The notes beneath the pieces are model-generated. The model ran no database searches, had not been told where the DNA came from, and saw nothing but the letters and a program-made list of their open reading frames with translations. Shown here piece after piece: positions 7,928 through 15,841 of a stretch of DNA of 39,151 bases. Each line of letters starts with the position of its first letter. Within the stretch, counting starts at the first letter, position 1. The stretch spans positions 43,393 to 82,543 of the forward strand of contig MGTZ01000055.1 of assembly GCA_001799715.1 (NCBI GenBank), read 5' to 3'. This stretch comes from Elusimicrobia bacterium GWB2_63_16. Its GTDB lineage: Bacteria > Elusimicrobiota > Elusimicrobia > Elusimicrobiales > UBA9959. The translations under genes and the position numbers were made by a program.

Positions 7928-9190
7928 TCAATTTTCGAAGTCGAGCCCGACCAGCCATTCATGCCCAAGGAAGCCGGGCCTGGTAGTGACCCGCGCCACG
8001 GTGCTGCCGGGCCGCAGGCGCAGGTATTGCTCCTTAGTTACGCGCAGCCGCTCGGTATCCCGGCCCGGGCTCCAGGCCCTGAGCGTCACATAATGATCCC
8101 GCTCGCGCCGCCCGGTAGCCTTGGCGTCCAGCACGGCCGCGGCATGTACCGCCGGCTGGCCGGTATCGTATACTCCGTTAGCCCAGACCTCGCCGAAATA
8201 GACCGTGCCGAGAAAGAAGGGGTAGGAAACTACGAGCAGCATCGCCCAGACTACGGCCCTGGCTATGGGCCCTTCCGTCCGCACCGAATTCAGAAATAGC
8301 CAGACGAAGAGAAGCAGCGGCACCAGCGTATGCCACAGCGCCTCCCTCCAGGGGCCGTTGCCCACCGGCCAGTAGTCCCGGGCCGCGAACAGCGCGGCCA
8401 GCATCAGCGCCACGTTGGCTGCCGCCATCACAAAGGCGGCCACGTCGAAGAAACCGGCCCTTCTGGCCTCGGCCGCCGGCATGGGCTTGCCGTACTTGAA
8501 GGCGCGGGCCTCTTCGGGCAGCAGTTCCTCCTGCGTGCGCCAATCCATCTCCCTCGCCCAGACCTCCTCGAACCGGCCGGCTATCTCCGCGGCCGTGATC
8601 TTTATCAGCCCCTCCGCGACGCGGATGGCCTGCCAGCGGGCGTATAAGGCCCAGGCGTCCGCGCCGGGCAAATATTCTATTTTGGTGCCAGGAGGCCGCA
8701 GGCGCGCCGGCAGCCCGGGGTCCTTGCCGGAGGAACAGCAGCAAGTGCCGCCTCCCCCGTAAAGGCCCACCACGTCGGCCCACACCCCGGCCTGCTGGTG
8801 CTCGTATACCGCGGCGCAGCAGGACGACCATTCATTGACCATCAGCCGCACGACAGCTCCAGGGAATTTATCTATGGCGTACGCGCCTGCGTCCGAAAAG
8901 CCATTCTGTTTCAGCCCCTCCGTAAGCGCCTCCACCGCCGCGGGGTCCTTCCAGGCGTGCTCCTTTAGCCTGGAGAGGCGAATCTCCACCGGCTGCGCCT
9001 GCAGCACGCTGTTGGCGGCCGCGGCCAGGTCCGCGGCGTAGAGCTCGCGCAGCACCGGCCGCGCGAACCTCAGCGCCCGCGACCATAGCCACCTGTTGCC
9101 TAAACGCCGCACCAGGAACAGCAGCATGAACAGCAGCGCGAAAGCCAGCCCGACCACCGAGCCCGCGACAATCATGACGATTAATTCCAT
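7928..9190 (-). CDS. Polytopic membrane protein with a Cys cluster
   Basis: 420 residues. There is one membrane helix at the N-terminus (about 5-28), then a soluble part to about 245, then about three helices (about 250-345) and a C-terminal soluble domain of about 70 residues. The soluble part contains the dense cysteine patch GGGGTCCCSSG and an upstream SSCC, which may bind metal or form disulfides. No family is recognised. Its ATG overlaps the stop of a 20-codon reading frame at 9181-9243 in the arrangement ATGGAATTAA, suggesting translational coupling, since no Shine-Dalgarno lies at the normal distance. Confidence 0.72.
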   Translation of the reverse strand: MELIVMIVAGSVVGLAFALLFMLLFLVRRLGNRWLWSRALRFARPVLRELYAADLAAAANSVLQAQPVEIRLSRLKEHAWKDPAAVEALTEGLKQNGFSDAGAYAIDKFPGAVVRLMVNEWSSCCAAVYEHQQAGVWADVVGLYGGGGTCCCSSGKDPGLPARLRPPGTKIEYLPGADAWALYARWQAIRVAEGLIKITAAEIAGRFEEVWAREMDWRTQEELLPEEARAFKYGKPMPAAEARRAGFFDVAAFVMAAANVALMLAALFAARDYWPVGNGPWREALWHTLVPLLLFVWLFLNSVRTEGPIARAVVWAMLLVVSYPFFLGTVYFGEVWANGVYDTGQPAVHAAAVLDAKATGRRERDHYVTLRAWSPGRDTERLRVTKEQYLRLRPGSTVARVTTRPGFLGHEWLVGLDFEN

Positions 9191-9243
9191 ACGAACCGTT
9201 GCCTCTGTCGCCCGGCTTCCTCCGTTAAGGCTTTTCTTATCAT
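9181..9243 (-). CDS. Possible leaderless 20-residue leader peptide
   Basis: ATG 9243 lies 7 nt after TAGAAT (minus strand), the same spacing as at the leaderless genes nearby. The frame encodes MIRKALTEEAGRQRQRFVWN and stops at TAA 9181-9183, overlapping the ATG of the next gene by a few bases. It may couple translation to the 7928-9190 gene. The frame is too short for coding statistics, so this rests on position only. Confidence 0.4.
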   Translation of the reverse strand: MIRKALTEEAGRQRQRFVWN

Positions 9244-9250
9244 CCCCCAG

Positions 9251-9287
9251 ATTCTACCAAAACAAAACCGCCGGGCTGTCCCGGCGG
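9251..9287 (-). terminator. Fused terminator-promoter unit
   Basis: Hairpin CCGCCGGG-CTGT-CCCGGCGG (9268-9287), T-tract TTTTGTTTTGG, then TAGAAT at 9251-9256 with an extended TGG. It ends the serine protease transcript and probably starts the 9243/9190 transcript. Confidence 0.8.
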
Positions 9288-9313
9288 CTTCGCTTTGGCT
9301 CCGTCCCCGTTGA

Positions 9314-10339
9314 TTAAGGCTTGTTGGTGTTGAGCTGGGCGGTGAGGCAGTCCACGTAGGCCATCAGCTCGGCTATGCTGGCGCCGTCGCCCGGGTTCTT
9401 GCAGTTGCCGAGCATGGTGGTAAGATCGGAGTTCACCGGGATCTCCACCGCCGGGCTCTCCTGGCCGGGCAGCGGTATGTACTTGAGCACCTTGGAGACG
9501 CTGGTCACGTCCTCGCCGCGGCCGCCCGCGTCGCTCACCTTCACCGAGACGCGGCATTTAGAGCCGAAGAGCGGGTTCTTCACCTCGAAGTCCGTGCCGC
9601 CGCGCACCAGTATACCCTCTATCAGCCCGGTCTCCTCGTTGAAGACGGCGCTGCCGGAGTTGCCGCCGTAGGTGTCCAGGTTGGCGTTGAAGTAGCCGGC
9701 GTAGTTAAAGACGTTGCGCACCGTGGCGCCGCCGGCTATCTTTACCGGCAGGCCCACCGGGTGGCCTATCACGAACAGCCTGGTCCCCTCGCTGATACCG
9801 CCGTTGCGGTTCACCTGCAGCGGCTCGTGGTTGGGCACCGGGCGGTCCAGCTTGATGATGGCGTAGTCGGCGCCGTTGTCGTCCTGGTCGCGCGTCACTA
9901 TGCCTTTGCAGGAGTACACTTCGGAAGAGGCGACGCCGGCGGGGTTCTTGCCCTTTTCCTTGATGGCGTAGCCGAAAACCATTTTGGTGTCGGCGCAGTC
10001 GAAGCTGGTCTTAACGCAGTGCCCGGCGGTCATCACCAGGTCCGGGGCCACCAGCGAGCCGGAACAGAAGGCGCCTATGGTCTGCTCGCGGAAGGGCTCG
10101 CTTTTGCAGAGCTGCGCTTTCTCGCCGAAATTTTCGAGGGCCAGCCGGCCGTCAGCCGAAACGTCCGCCGCCTTGAAGAAGGAGACCGTGGAATCCGCCA
10201 GCTTGCGGCGGGCTTCCGAAACCTGGAAGTAGTCCTGTCTGTCGTCGCCGCCGTATATGCCTTTGTCTTCCTGGGCAAAAACGCCCGACGCCGAGAACGC
10301 CACCGCCAGCAGGGCCGCACCGCTTATAAACTTTCTCAT
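9314..10339 (-). CDS. Exported trypsin-like serine protease
   Basis: 341 residues with a signal peptide ending FSASGVFA (about residue 22). The chymotrypsin-fold triad is complete: H107 in MTAGHC, D158 in ADYAIIKLD and S228 in GGNSGSAVF. The C-terminal 80 residues extend past the protease domain and contain a conserved-looking CKNPGDGASIAELMAYVDC pair of cysteines. The closest style is V8/glutamyl endopeptidase or other S1B-like secreted proteases. GGAGG lies 7-8 nt before the ATG, with an AT-rich TATATATA stretch upstream as a likely promoter. It is a single-gene unit closed by a conserved terminator. Confidence 0.9.
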   Translation of the reverse strand: MRKFISGAALLAVAFSASGVFAQEDKGIYGGDDRQDYFQVSEARRKLADSTVSFFKAADVSADGRLALENFGEKAQLCKSEPFREQTIGAFCSGSLVAPDLVMTAGHCVKTSFDCADTKMVFGYAIKEKGKNPAGVASSEVYSCKGIVTRDQDDNGADYAIIKLDRPVPNHEPLQVNRNGGISEGTRLFVIGHPVGLPVKIAGGATVRNVFNYAGYFNANLDTYGGNSGSAVFNEETGLIEGILVRGGTDFEVKNPLFGSKCRVSVKVSDAGGRGEDVTSVSKVLKYIPLPGQESPAVEIPVNSDLTTMLGNCKNPGDGASIAELMAYVDCLTAQLNTNKP

Positions 10340-10474
10340 TGGTTCCCTCCGTACCGTCTTTTCGTATATATAGTTTAGCGCTCAGCGGGCCGCGGCGTAA
10401 GGGTCCGTGTGCCTATACGGCCGGGCCAAAGGCCCCAGGCCCCGGGCGCGCCCCGGTCTGGGCCCCGGCCCCCC

Positions 10475-10510
10475 AAAAAGCTAAACCGCCGGGCTGTCCC
10501 GGCGGTTTAG
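10475..10510 (-). terminator. Conserved hairpin terminator with an extended stem
   Basis: CTAAACCGCCGGG-CTGT-CCCGGCGGTTTAG is a 13-bp perfect stem (10481-10510), followed on the minus strand by TTTTT. It ends ndk. It lacks TAGAAT; the following protease gene has its own promoter near 10365. Confidence 0.85.
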
Positions 10511-10529
10511 CGGAAATATCAGGCCGCCT

Positions 10530-11075
10530 TTATTTGTATTCCTCCGGCCAGGGGCCGGTGCGGGTTTTGGGACCGCCGGGCTCCAGCCAGCCTTTACGGG
10601 TGCCGGCCATCTTGGTAGGGAACAGCTCCACGGTCAGCTCTTCCGGCCAGAACCAGAGCTTGATCTCGCGCTCGCCCTCTATGGGGTCGGACGAGACGTG
10701 CACCACGTTCTCGAAGATGCCCTTGGTGGTCACCCGGCCCAGGCTGCCGCGGATGGTGCGGTAATCGGCCTCCTCGGGGTTGGTGGCGCCGGCTATGGCC
10801 CGGGCTTTCCTCACCGCGTTCTCTCCGGTAAAGGCGAAGGCCAGCACATTGTCCTGGTTGTTGTCGAACTCCCCCATGATGAAGCGGATGAGTTCCTCGT
10901 AAAAGGGTTTGTCGCGCAGATGGTGATAATGCGCCTCGGCCAGTTCTCTGGTCACCTTGGCCATGCGCGCTGCCACCATGCGCAGGCCGGTGGCCTCGAA
11001 GCGCGTCAGCACGTAGCCCGCCAGCCCCTTCACCATCCCGTCCGGCTTAACTATTACAAGTATAGATTCTTCCAT
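10530..11075 (-). CDS. ndk: Nucleoside diphosphate kinase
   Basis: 181 residues. It transfers the gamma phosphate of ATP to nucleoside diphosphates through a phosphohistidine. VKPDG at 9-13, the nucleotide loop GATNPEEADYRTIRGSLG (96-113) and H126 in ENVVHVSSD are all present. The active-site loop reads VHVSSD instead of the commoner VHGSDS, and about 30 extra C-terminal residues follow the usual end; both features occur in archaeal-like NDK variants. The start codon lies 6 nt after TAGAAT, so the mRNA should be leaderless. It is a single-gene unit between two conserved terminators. Confidence 0.95.
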   Translation of the reverse strand: MEESILVIVKPDGMVKGLAGYVLTRFEATGLRMVAARMAKVTRELAEAHYHHLRDKPFYEELIRFIMGEFDNNQDNVLAFAFTGENAVRKARAIAGATNPEEADYRTIRGSLGRVTTKGIFENVVHVSSDPIEGEREIKLWFWPEELTVELFPTKMAGTRKGWLEPGGPKTRTGPWPEEYK

Positions 11076-11081
11076 AAGTGC

Positions 11082-11117
11082 ATTCTACAAAACATAGCCG
11101 CCGGGCCGTCCCGGCGG
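11082..11117 (-). terminator. Fused terminator-promoter unit (ndk promoter)
   Basis: Hairpin 11098-11117, then TTTTGTAGAAT; TAGAAT at 11082-11087 and ATG of ndk 6 nt later. It terminates the Lcl_C-like gene. Confidence 0.82.
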
Positions 11118-11139
11118 GATAGTTTCAAGCGTCGCGGGG

Positions 11140-11934
11140 TCAGGGGGCCGGCTTGCCGCCGCGCGCGCGGTAGACCGCGCCGGCCGGCACCAGGCAGCGG
11201 ACAAAGGCCATATAGGTCTTGAACTCCGCCACGTTCTTGCCGTCGCGGAAATCCACGTACCAGGCCTTCCTGGGGAAAGGCGCGTATTCCGTGGACGACC
11301 AGAAAGCGTCGCGGCAGGCCGCCCCGCCGCCGCATTCGTCGAGATACATGTCGGCCAGTTCCGTCCTGGTAAGCAGGCGGCCGCCGCGGCTGCGGCAGTA
11401 ATCCATGGCTTCGTTCCAGCGGCACTCGCCCTTCCCGCAATGCGAGGCGGCCTCGTCCACCCCGGTGGAAAGTTTCTCCCGGCCCTCCACCCAGTAGACC
11501 TGTTTTATCGGCGGCACGTTAGTGCCGCTCAGCACGATCTTTTTTAACGGGACTTTAAGCGGCGGCAGCGTTATGAACTTAAGCCGCACGCCGTTGGAGT
11601 AAAAATCCCCGGTCACCATATCGGCGCCGTACTTTTCGCCTTTTACGCTCACCAGCGAGACCGTCAGCCTTGCGCGGCCGCGCGCGGAACTTATGCCGTC
11701 CTCCGCGAACGTGTACCCGGCCGCGCTGACCGTAGAGAATTCTATATCCAGCTGCGCCATTTCGCCGCGCCTGCTGACCGCGGCTGTCAGCGGCACCGCA
11801 AGAGCGGCGGTGTCGGTTACCGTTACCGGGCCGGCCAGCAGCGCCTGCCTGGAATATTCTCCGGCCAGGCCCCGCGGCGGCAGCGCGCCGAGCAGCAAAG
11901 CCGAACAGCAATAAAAGATGATCTTGATCCGCAC
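11140..11934 (-). CDS. Exported protein with a C-terminal Lcl_C/DUF1566-like domain
   Basis: 264 residues starting at GTG 11934, which is 6 nt after TAGAAT. The signal peptide ends near PPRGLAG. The middle (30-150) is beta-rich and unknown. The C-terminal part follows the DUF1566/Lcl_C pattern: W-x-A-M-x-Y-C near 172, GGRLLTRTELADM, FWSSTEY, a V-D-F-x-D-G strand and a final FVRCL. Such domains are distant cousins of the FGE-sulfatase and C-type-lectin folds and are common at the ends of secreted adhesin-like proteins. Function is unknown. Confidence 0.75.
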   Translation of the reverse strand: MRIKIIFYCCSALLLGALPPRGLAGEYSRQALLAGPVTVTDTAALAVPLTAAVSRRGEMAQLDIEFSTVSAAGYTFAEDGISSARGRARLTVSLVSVKGEKYGADMVTGDFYSNGVRLKFITLPPLKVPLKKIVLSGTNVPPIKQVYWVEGREKLSTGVDEAASHCGKGECRWNEAMDYCRSRGGRLLTRTELADMYLDECGGGAACRDAFWSSTEYAPFPRKAWYVDFRDGKNVAEFKTYMAFVRCLVPAGAVYRARGGKPAP

Positions 11935-11940
11935 GATCTT

Positions 11941-11977
11941 ATTCTACAAAACAAAGCCGCCGGGACTCCCCGGCGGC
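11941..11977 (-). terminator. Fused terminator-promoter unit
   Basis: GCCGCCGGG-ACTC-CCCGGCGGC (11956-11977), then TTTGTTTTGTAGAAT (TAGAAT at 11941-11946), then GTG 6 nt on. It terminates the receiver gene and starts the Lcl_C-like gene. Confidence 0.82.
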
Positions 11978-12047
11978 TGCGCGGTTATACGACGGATGTT
12001 TTTTCACAGCTTCCCGTGACGCTTGATCCTTTCACGGTCCGGGCGGG

Positions 12048-12458
12048 CTAATGATGCGGGTGCGAGGCGGTTTTATGCCCGGCGTGCAGCGCGTGCTCCA
12101 CCGTTTTGACCACTTCCCTGGTGGAAAGCACTTTCGACATGGCGCCGCGGCAGTTGGGGACCTTCGCGAAAGAGCGCGCCAGCAGCGGGTCCGCGCCGTG
12201 CGCGGACAGGATAAGGAAAGGGATCCTGGAGGTCTTATGCATGTTCTTTATGGCCACGGCCACGTCGTGCCCGTTCATGTCGCCAAGGTTATAATCCAGC
12301 AGCACCAGGTCTGGCAGAAAGGAAAGGGCGCTCTTTATCCCCTCCGCCCCGCTGCCGGCGGTGAGGGTTTTGTACCCCGCCTTGTTCAGGCATTCCGCTA
12401 TCACCCAGGACAGCTCCAGGTTGTCGTCCACTATAAGTATTTTCTTCGTCGCGGTCAT
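12048..12458 (-). CDS. Stand-alone response-regulator receiver (CheY-like)
   Basis: 136 residues, a single REC domain without an output domain. Acidic pair D11/D12, phospho-acceptor D55 in LVLLDYN, S85 in LSAHG and K109 in MSKVL give a complete phosphorylation site. The usual Pro after the Lys is Val. The tail ends in a His-rich HKTASHPHH. An upstream in-frame ATG (12470) is possible; 12458 was chosen because MTATKKILIVDD matches normal CheY length. No histidine kinase lies in the window, so its partner is elsewhere. Confidence 0.88.
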   Translation of the reverse strand: MTATKKILIVDDNLELSWVIAECLNKAGYKTLTAGSGAEGIKSALSFLPDLVLLDYNLGDMNGHDVAVAIKNMHKTSRIPFLILSAHGADPLLARSFAKVPNCRGAMSKVLSTREVVKTVEHALHAGHKTASHPHH

Positions 12459-12558
12459 ATAACCGAGCATCCCCCGGCCCGCCTGGCGGGAACTATTTTC
12501 GTTTGGAACCTGGCCCCCTCTACGTGCGTCGTCAGAAGCAGAGAAGCGCCCCTTTCCG

Positions 12559-13245
12559 CTAGTTGCCGGCTGGGCCGGCGCATTGGACGAAGATCCTGGG
12601 TAACGACTTTATATCGCTGTTGATCTCGCCGCCATTACCGAAGATAACGGTCTTGGCGCGGGCTCCGTCCCCCTCGGAGGACCAATACCTGCGCCCGCAT
12701 ACGCCGCCTTTTTTCCCGGACGGGCATTCGGCCAGGTTCCGCTCCTGGAGCTGAATTACGGTGGGAAGCCTGCCCTCGCAGTAGGCCAGGGCGTCGTACC
12801 AGTTACAGGAAGGATGGTTATTGTTCACGTACCAGGATTTGCATTTAGCTGGATCGCCCTTAACCGGCCCGGCCTGCTCCTCCGCGGGTTTTTCCGCTGG
12901 CCGAACGGTCTGCGGCACCAATTTGGGGATTTCCTGCGGCTGGCCTTCGCCTTGCGCCCGTTCACCGGCTATTGCGGCCGCCGCGGCCGCCTTTTTGCGC
13001 GCCCGCGCCGCTATGGCCCTGTATTTCCTGGCCTCCGGGACCAGCTGGTCCGAGGGGAATTTGCTTATAAGGCCGTCGAAGGAACGTATAGCTTCGGTGT
13101 ACTTCTCCGCTTCAAGGCTGGCCCGTCCCCGCCGGTACAGTTGCCGGGCGGTCGGGGCGGCATCCTTGCCGGCCGCGAGAACCGCGTCCCCGGCCCAACA
13201 TAATAAGGGCGCCAGGCATAACCACAGGAGGATGAAAATTCTCAT
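12559..13245 (-). CDS. Exported protein: TPR-like helix pair plus Lcl_C-like domain
   Basis: 228 residues with signal peptide MRIFILLWLCLAPLLCWA. A TPR-like pair lies at about 33-82 (ARQLYRRGRASLEAEKYTEAI.. and a KFPSD turn, as in YbgF/BamD-type repeats). An Ala/Lys-rich helix and a Pro/Glu-rich linker follow. The C-terminus has CNWYDALAYCEGRLPTVIQL, RRYWSSEGDG and FVQCAG, the same order of motifs as in the 11140-11934 protein, so I call it a shortened Lcl_C/DUF1566 relative. AAGGAC precedes the ATG. Role unknown, probably envelope. Confidence 0.72.
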   Translation of the reverse strand: MRIFILLWLCLAPLLCWAGDAVLAAGKDAAPTARQLYRRGRASLEAEKYTEAIRSFDGLISKFPSDQLVPEARKYRAIAARARKKAAAAAAIAGERAQGEGQPQEIPKLVPQTVRPAEKPAEEQAGPVKGDPAKCKSWYVNNNHPSCNWYDALAYCEGRLPTVIQLQERNLAECPSGKKGGVCGRRYWSSEGDGARAKTVIFGNGGEINSDIKSLPRIFVQCAGPAGN

Positions 13246-13344
13246 TATGTCCTTAAAAAGTTCTCCTGTCTCTTAGCCGAGTATCCGGCATTTCCGCAGC
13301 GCGGTCTGGTCGCCAAAGCCCAGCGTCTCAGACTCGCGCTCTAT

Positions 13345-13375
13345 TCCACAAAGCCGCCGGGAGCCTCCGGCGGCT
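13345..13375 (-). terminator. Conserved hairpin terminator, diverged copy
   Basis: AGCCGCCGG-GAGCCT-CCGGCGGCT (13352-13375), followed on the minus strand by TTGTGGAAT. It ends the 13394-14347 gene. TGGAAT in place of TAGAAT may be a weakened promoter. Confidence 0.75.
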
Positions 13376-13393
13376 CTGGGGCTGGAAATTCGG

Positions 13394-14347
13394 CTATCGG
13401 AGCAATGCTTCGGCCTGCACCCGCTTTACCGTCATTTTGATAAAGCCATTTTTAAGCAGGAGGCCGCAGAGCAGGACCGAAAAAAGGGTGCCGGCATAAC
13501 CGACCACGGTAGCTACCGGCAGCAGGGTCAGGAACAGCACGCAGGTCAGGAACAGCGGGATGGGGCTGGATTTGCCGGACTGCGACAGCCCGACGGCGAA
13601 ATAGTCGTTGAGCTTCCTGGTGGCGAAATCCACAAAGACGTCGGCCACCGGTTCGCTGCCGTTCAACTGCCGGCCTGTCAGGCCCGAGAGCTGTATTCTG
13701 CCCCGCTCCAGGACCGCGCTTACCGCCGCGGCCGACTGGCCGGCGTCCGGCCCTGGAACAACCGCGTTCTGACTCTGCAGTATATAGTTGTCGACGGTCA
13801 TTTCCCGCGCGGACGAGAAAAAGGAATATTTAGGGTTTAAGCGGCCGTACAGTTTACCGAGGGAGAACGCGACATCCCTGCTGATCTCGAAGGTAGGCAG
13901 ATTCACCTCCCTGCCGGCCCTGCTGACCAGGGCGTAATACTGGCTGGTGATAGCTATGATCAGCGCCAGCACCAGATAACTGCGCCCGTTCATGAACGAA
14001 TTAAAGAAACTGAGCTTTAGCGAGTGCTCCAGGCTGGCCCGCACATTGCGCATGGCGTAATAAACGCCGCCCGCGGAAAGCAGCAGCAGCGCGAAATGCA
14101 GCGGCGTAGCCGCGAAGAAAATACTCTGAAGCACCGCGGCGGCCAGTACCGCGCCCAGGTAGGCGGTACGCCTGACGAGCACCGTGCTCAGGTAGAAGAC
14201 CACCAGCAGGATAAAGAAGATAGTTATCGGCGCGCCCCAGACGCTGGAGCCGGGCACCGTCACCGCGCGGTAAAGTATGAACCAGCACAGGAACGCCGCC
14301 AGGAACAGCCCCGCCAGCATTGCCCGTTCAATTAATTTGTTTCGCAT
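13394..14347 (-). CDS. Polytopic membrane protein of unknown function
   Basis: 317 residues. About four membrane helices in the first 105 residues and one near 125-142 are followed by a soluble stretch (about 145-250) and two more helices (about 255-300). The soluble part contains FEISRDVAFSLGKLYGRLNP and a short Ser/Ala-rich linker. No family is recognised. The ATG is 30 nt after TAGAAT of the preceding terminator unit, with CAGGGG upstream, so this transcript has a normal short leader. Confidence 0.68.
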   Translation of the reverse strand: MRNKLIERAMLAGLFLAAFLCWFILYRAVTVPGSSVWGAPITIFFILLVVFYLSTVLVRRTAYLGAVLAAAVLQSIFFAATPLHFALLLLSAGGVYYAMRNVRASLEHSLKLSFFNSFMNGRSYLVLALIIAITSQYYALVSRAGREVNLPTFEISRDVAFSLGKLYGRLNPKYSFFSSAREMTVDNYILQSQNAVVPGPDAGQSAAAVSAVLERGRIQLSGLTGRQLNGSEPVADVFVDFATRKLNDYFAVGLSQSGKSSPIPLFLTCVLFLTLLPVATVVGYAGTLFSVLLCGLLLKNGFIKMTVKRVQAEALLR

Positions 14348-14377
14348 AGGCTGCCCCTGAACAGAACTCAGCCTCTT

Positions 14378-14414
14378 ATTCTACCAAAACAAAACCGCCA
14401 GGCTCTCCCGGCGG
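14378..14414 (-). terminator. Fused terminator-promoter unit
   Basis: CCGCCAGG-CTCT-CCCGGCGG (one mismatch, 14395-14414), TTTTGTTTTGG, then TAGAAT at 14378-14383. It ends the HEAT gene and starts the membrane-protein gene 30 nt on. Confidence 0.8.
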
Positions 14415-14448
14415 CAATGTTAAGAATTAGGAATGAACGTTCCCTATC
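14414..14448 (-). repeat. GGGGACG-family repeat arm (diverged)
   Basis: Read on the minus strand: GATAGGGAACGTTC, then ATTCCTAATTCTTAAC. It overlaps the stop codon of the HEAT gene (TAG of GATAGGG) and leads directly into the hairpin. Confidence 0.6.
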
Positions 14449-15643
14449 TCTCCCCCAGGTTCAGCCCCTCCATGTTGACGTCCATATTAAGGTCCATATC
14501 CAGATCCGAGGGGTCTCCCCACAATTTCTTCAATGCGATCCCGGCTTCTTTGCGCACCAATTCTTCCTTATCATTCTCGAGTATTTTAAGCGGACCATTG
14601 GCGCGGCCGTCACCGATCACGCCCAAGGCCTGCGCTCCCAGGGCGCGAACGTACTTGCTCCCGTCATTAAGCAGGGCGATTAGCGGCGGCACAGCCCGCT
14701 CATCCTTGATGATACCCAAGGCCTTGGCCGCCGTGCCCCGCACTTTTGGATTCTCATCTTTAAGAGTCGCGATCAGAGCGTCCACCGCGGCGTCGCCGCC
14801 CCTCTCCCCGAGCGCCTTTGCGGCTGCGGCGCGCTCCTCGCCATCGCCGCTTTGCAATCTTTTCATCGTCTCGTCGATAGAAGGCGTTTTCTGTTTCGAG
14901 GAAGAGGCCAGATAGGCGGGCGTTTTGCCCGTAGAAGCGCACGAACCCTCCATATTTTCGGGGGAAGCCAAAGCCGAATCAAAGAATTCCGCGAATTCCT
15001 GAAATTCAAACTGCGCCTGCTCTTTTCTAGCCTCCCGGTTTTCAGAGGGCTGTTCATTCAAGATCCGCCCCATGGTTTTATAGGCCCGCCACAGCTCTTT
15101 GCCGGTTTTGCTGTCAAAAAGCTGCGCCGCTGCTACTCGGGAATAGGGCGGGACTTCGGGCTCAAACTTGGTCTTGTACCTTTGCCGCTTTCGCCGCGGT
15201 TTATCGACATAGGTCTCCGCTGCGTCCGCAATCGGTGTGATCGCCCGGGATCTGGTCCCTTCCCACTCTGTGACCCAGAATATCAAAACGCCGGTTCCGG
15301 AGTTCCTTTCAGGGATGGTTTTAAACACCGCTCCTTCCAAAGCGCTGCCGGCGCCCCATTTTCTTATTGATGGCGCCGGGGCCGGCCCATGCTGAAATTT
15401 CGTCCTGGCTTCTTCGTGCCCCATAATATGCCAGCACGCATCGTTTAGCCACTTCCCTTCCAGTTCACTAAGAAGTTTTTCCTGGGCCTGCGGATACTTT
15501 GTCGCCCCGGATATAACAACGATGTCCGTCACGGATTTAAAAGCCGGGACGTCCACCACCTCACCGGGAACGTTGCCGTACGGCCCCAGTCCGAGAAAAG
15601 CGAAGGCCGGGGCGGCTGCGGTTATCAAAAAGAAAAGTTTCAT
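14444..15643 (-). CDS. Exported protein with C-terminal HEAT repeats
   Basis: 399 residues. There is a short signal sequence MKLFFLITAAAPAFA. Residues 20-240 form an unknown domain. Residues about 250-375 hold about four HEAT/PBS-lyase-type repeats of 30-31 residues, seen as DERAVPPLIALLNDG, VRALGAQALGVIGD and similar. The tail is Asp/Met/Asn-rich (DLDMDLNMDVNMEG). HEAT arrays bind proteins; none of the bilin-lyase residues can be judged. GGAG is about 12 nt before the ATG. The stop codon is supplied by a dispersed repeat (GATAGGG). Confidence 0.75.
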   Translation of the reverse strand: MKLFFLITAAAPAFAFLGLGPYGNVPGEVVDVPAFKSVTDIVVISGATKYPQAQEKLLSELEGKWLNDACWHIMGHEEARTKFQHGPAPAPSIRKWGAGSALEGAVFKTIPERNSGTGVLIFWVTEWEGTRSRAITPIADAAETYVDKPRRKRQRYKTKFEPEVPPYSRVAAAQLFDSKTGKELWRAYKTMGRILNEQPSENREARKEQAQFEFQEFAEFFDSALASPENMEGSCASTGKTPAYLASSSKQKTPSIDETMKRLQSGDGEERAAAAKALGERGGDAAVDALIATLKDENPKVRGTAAKALGIIKDERAVPPLIALLNDGSKYVRALGAQALGVIGDGRANGPLKILENDKEELVRKEAGIALKKLWGDPSDLDMDLNMDVNMEGLNLGER

Positions 15644-15841
15644 AGGGCCAGTTTGTCTCCTCTATGCTGCGCAACGACACTTTCAGAACTTCTCATATCT
15701 GTTCATAATTTAGGAGGACGGAAGACGGCGTCCTGCCCTTAACCGGGCTTTTATTTCTGACTTTTGACCCCCATGCCAACATTCTACCAAAACAAAACCG
15801 CCAGGCTGTCCCGGCGGTTTCGGTGGGAAGTCCGGCTTCCG
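15644..15841. other. Intergenic region between exported-protein genes
   Basis: It holds one terminator-promoter unit (15781-15817), a 7-codon leaderless-type frame starting 6 nt after its TAGAAT (15770 to 15747), and an AT-rich stretch related to the gacctgacccc-type fragment at 31265-31295. I see no gene. Confidence 0.5.
15781..15817 (-). terminator. Fused terminator-promoter unit
   Basis: CCGCCAGG-CTGT-CCCGGCGG (one mismatch), TTTTGTTTTGG, TAGAAT at 15781-15786. It ends the 15842-16390 gene; the next gene starts about 140 nt on. Confidence 0.8.
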
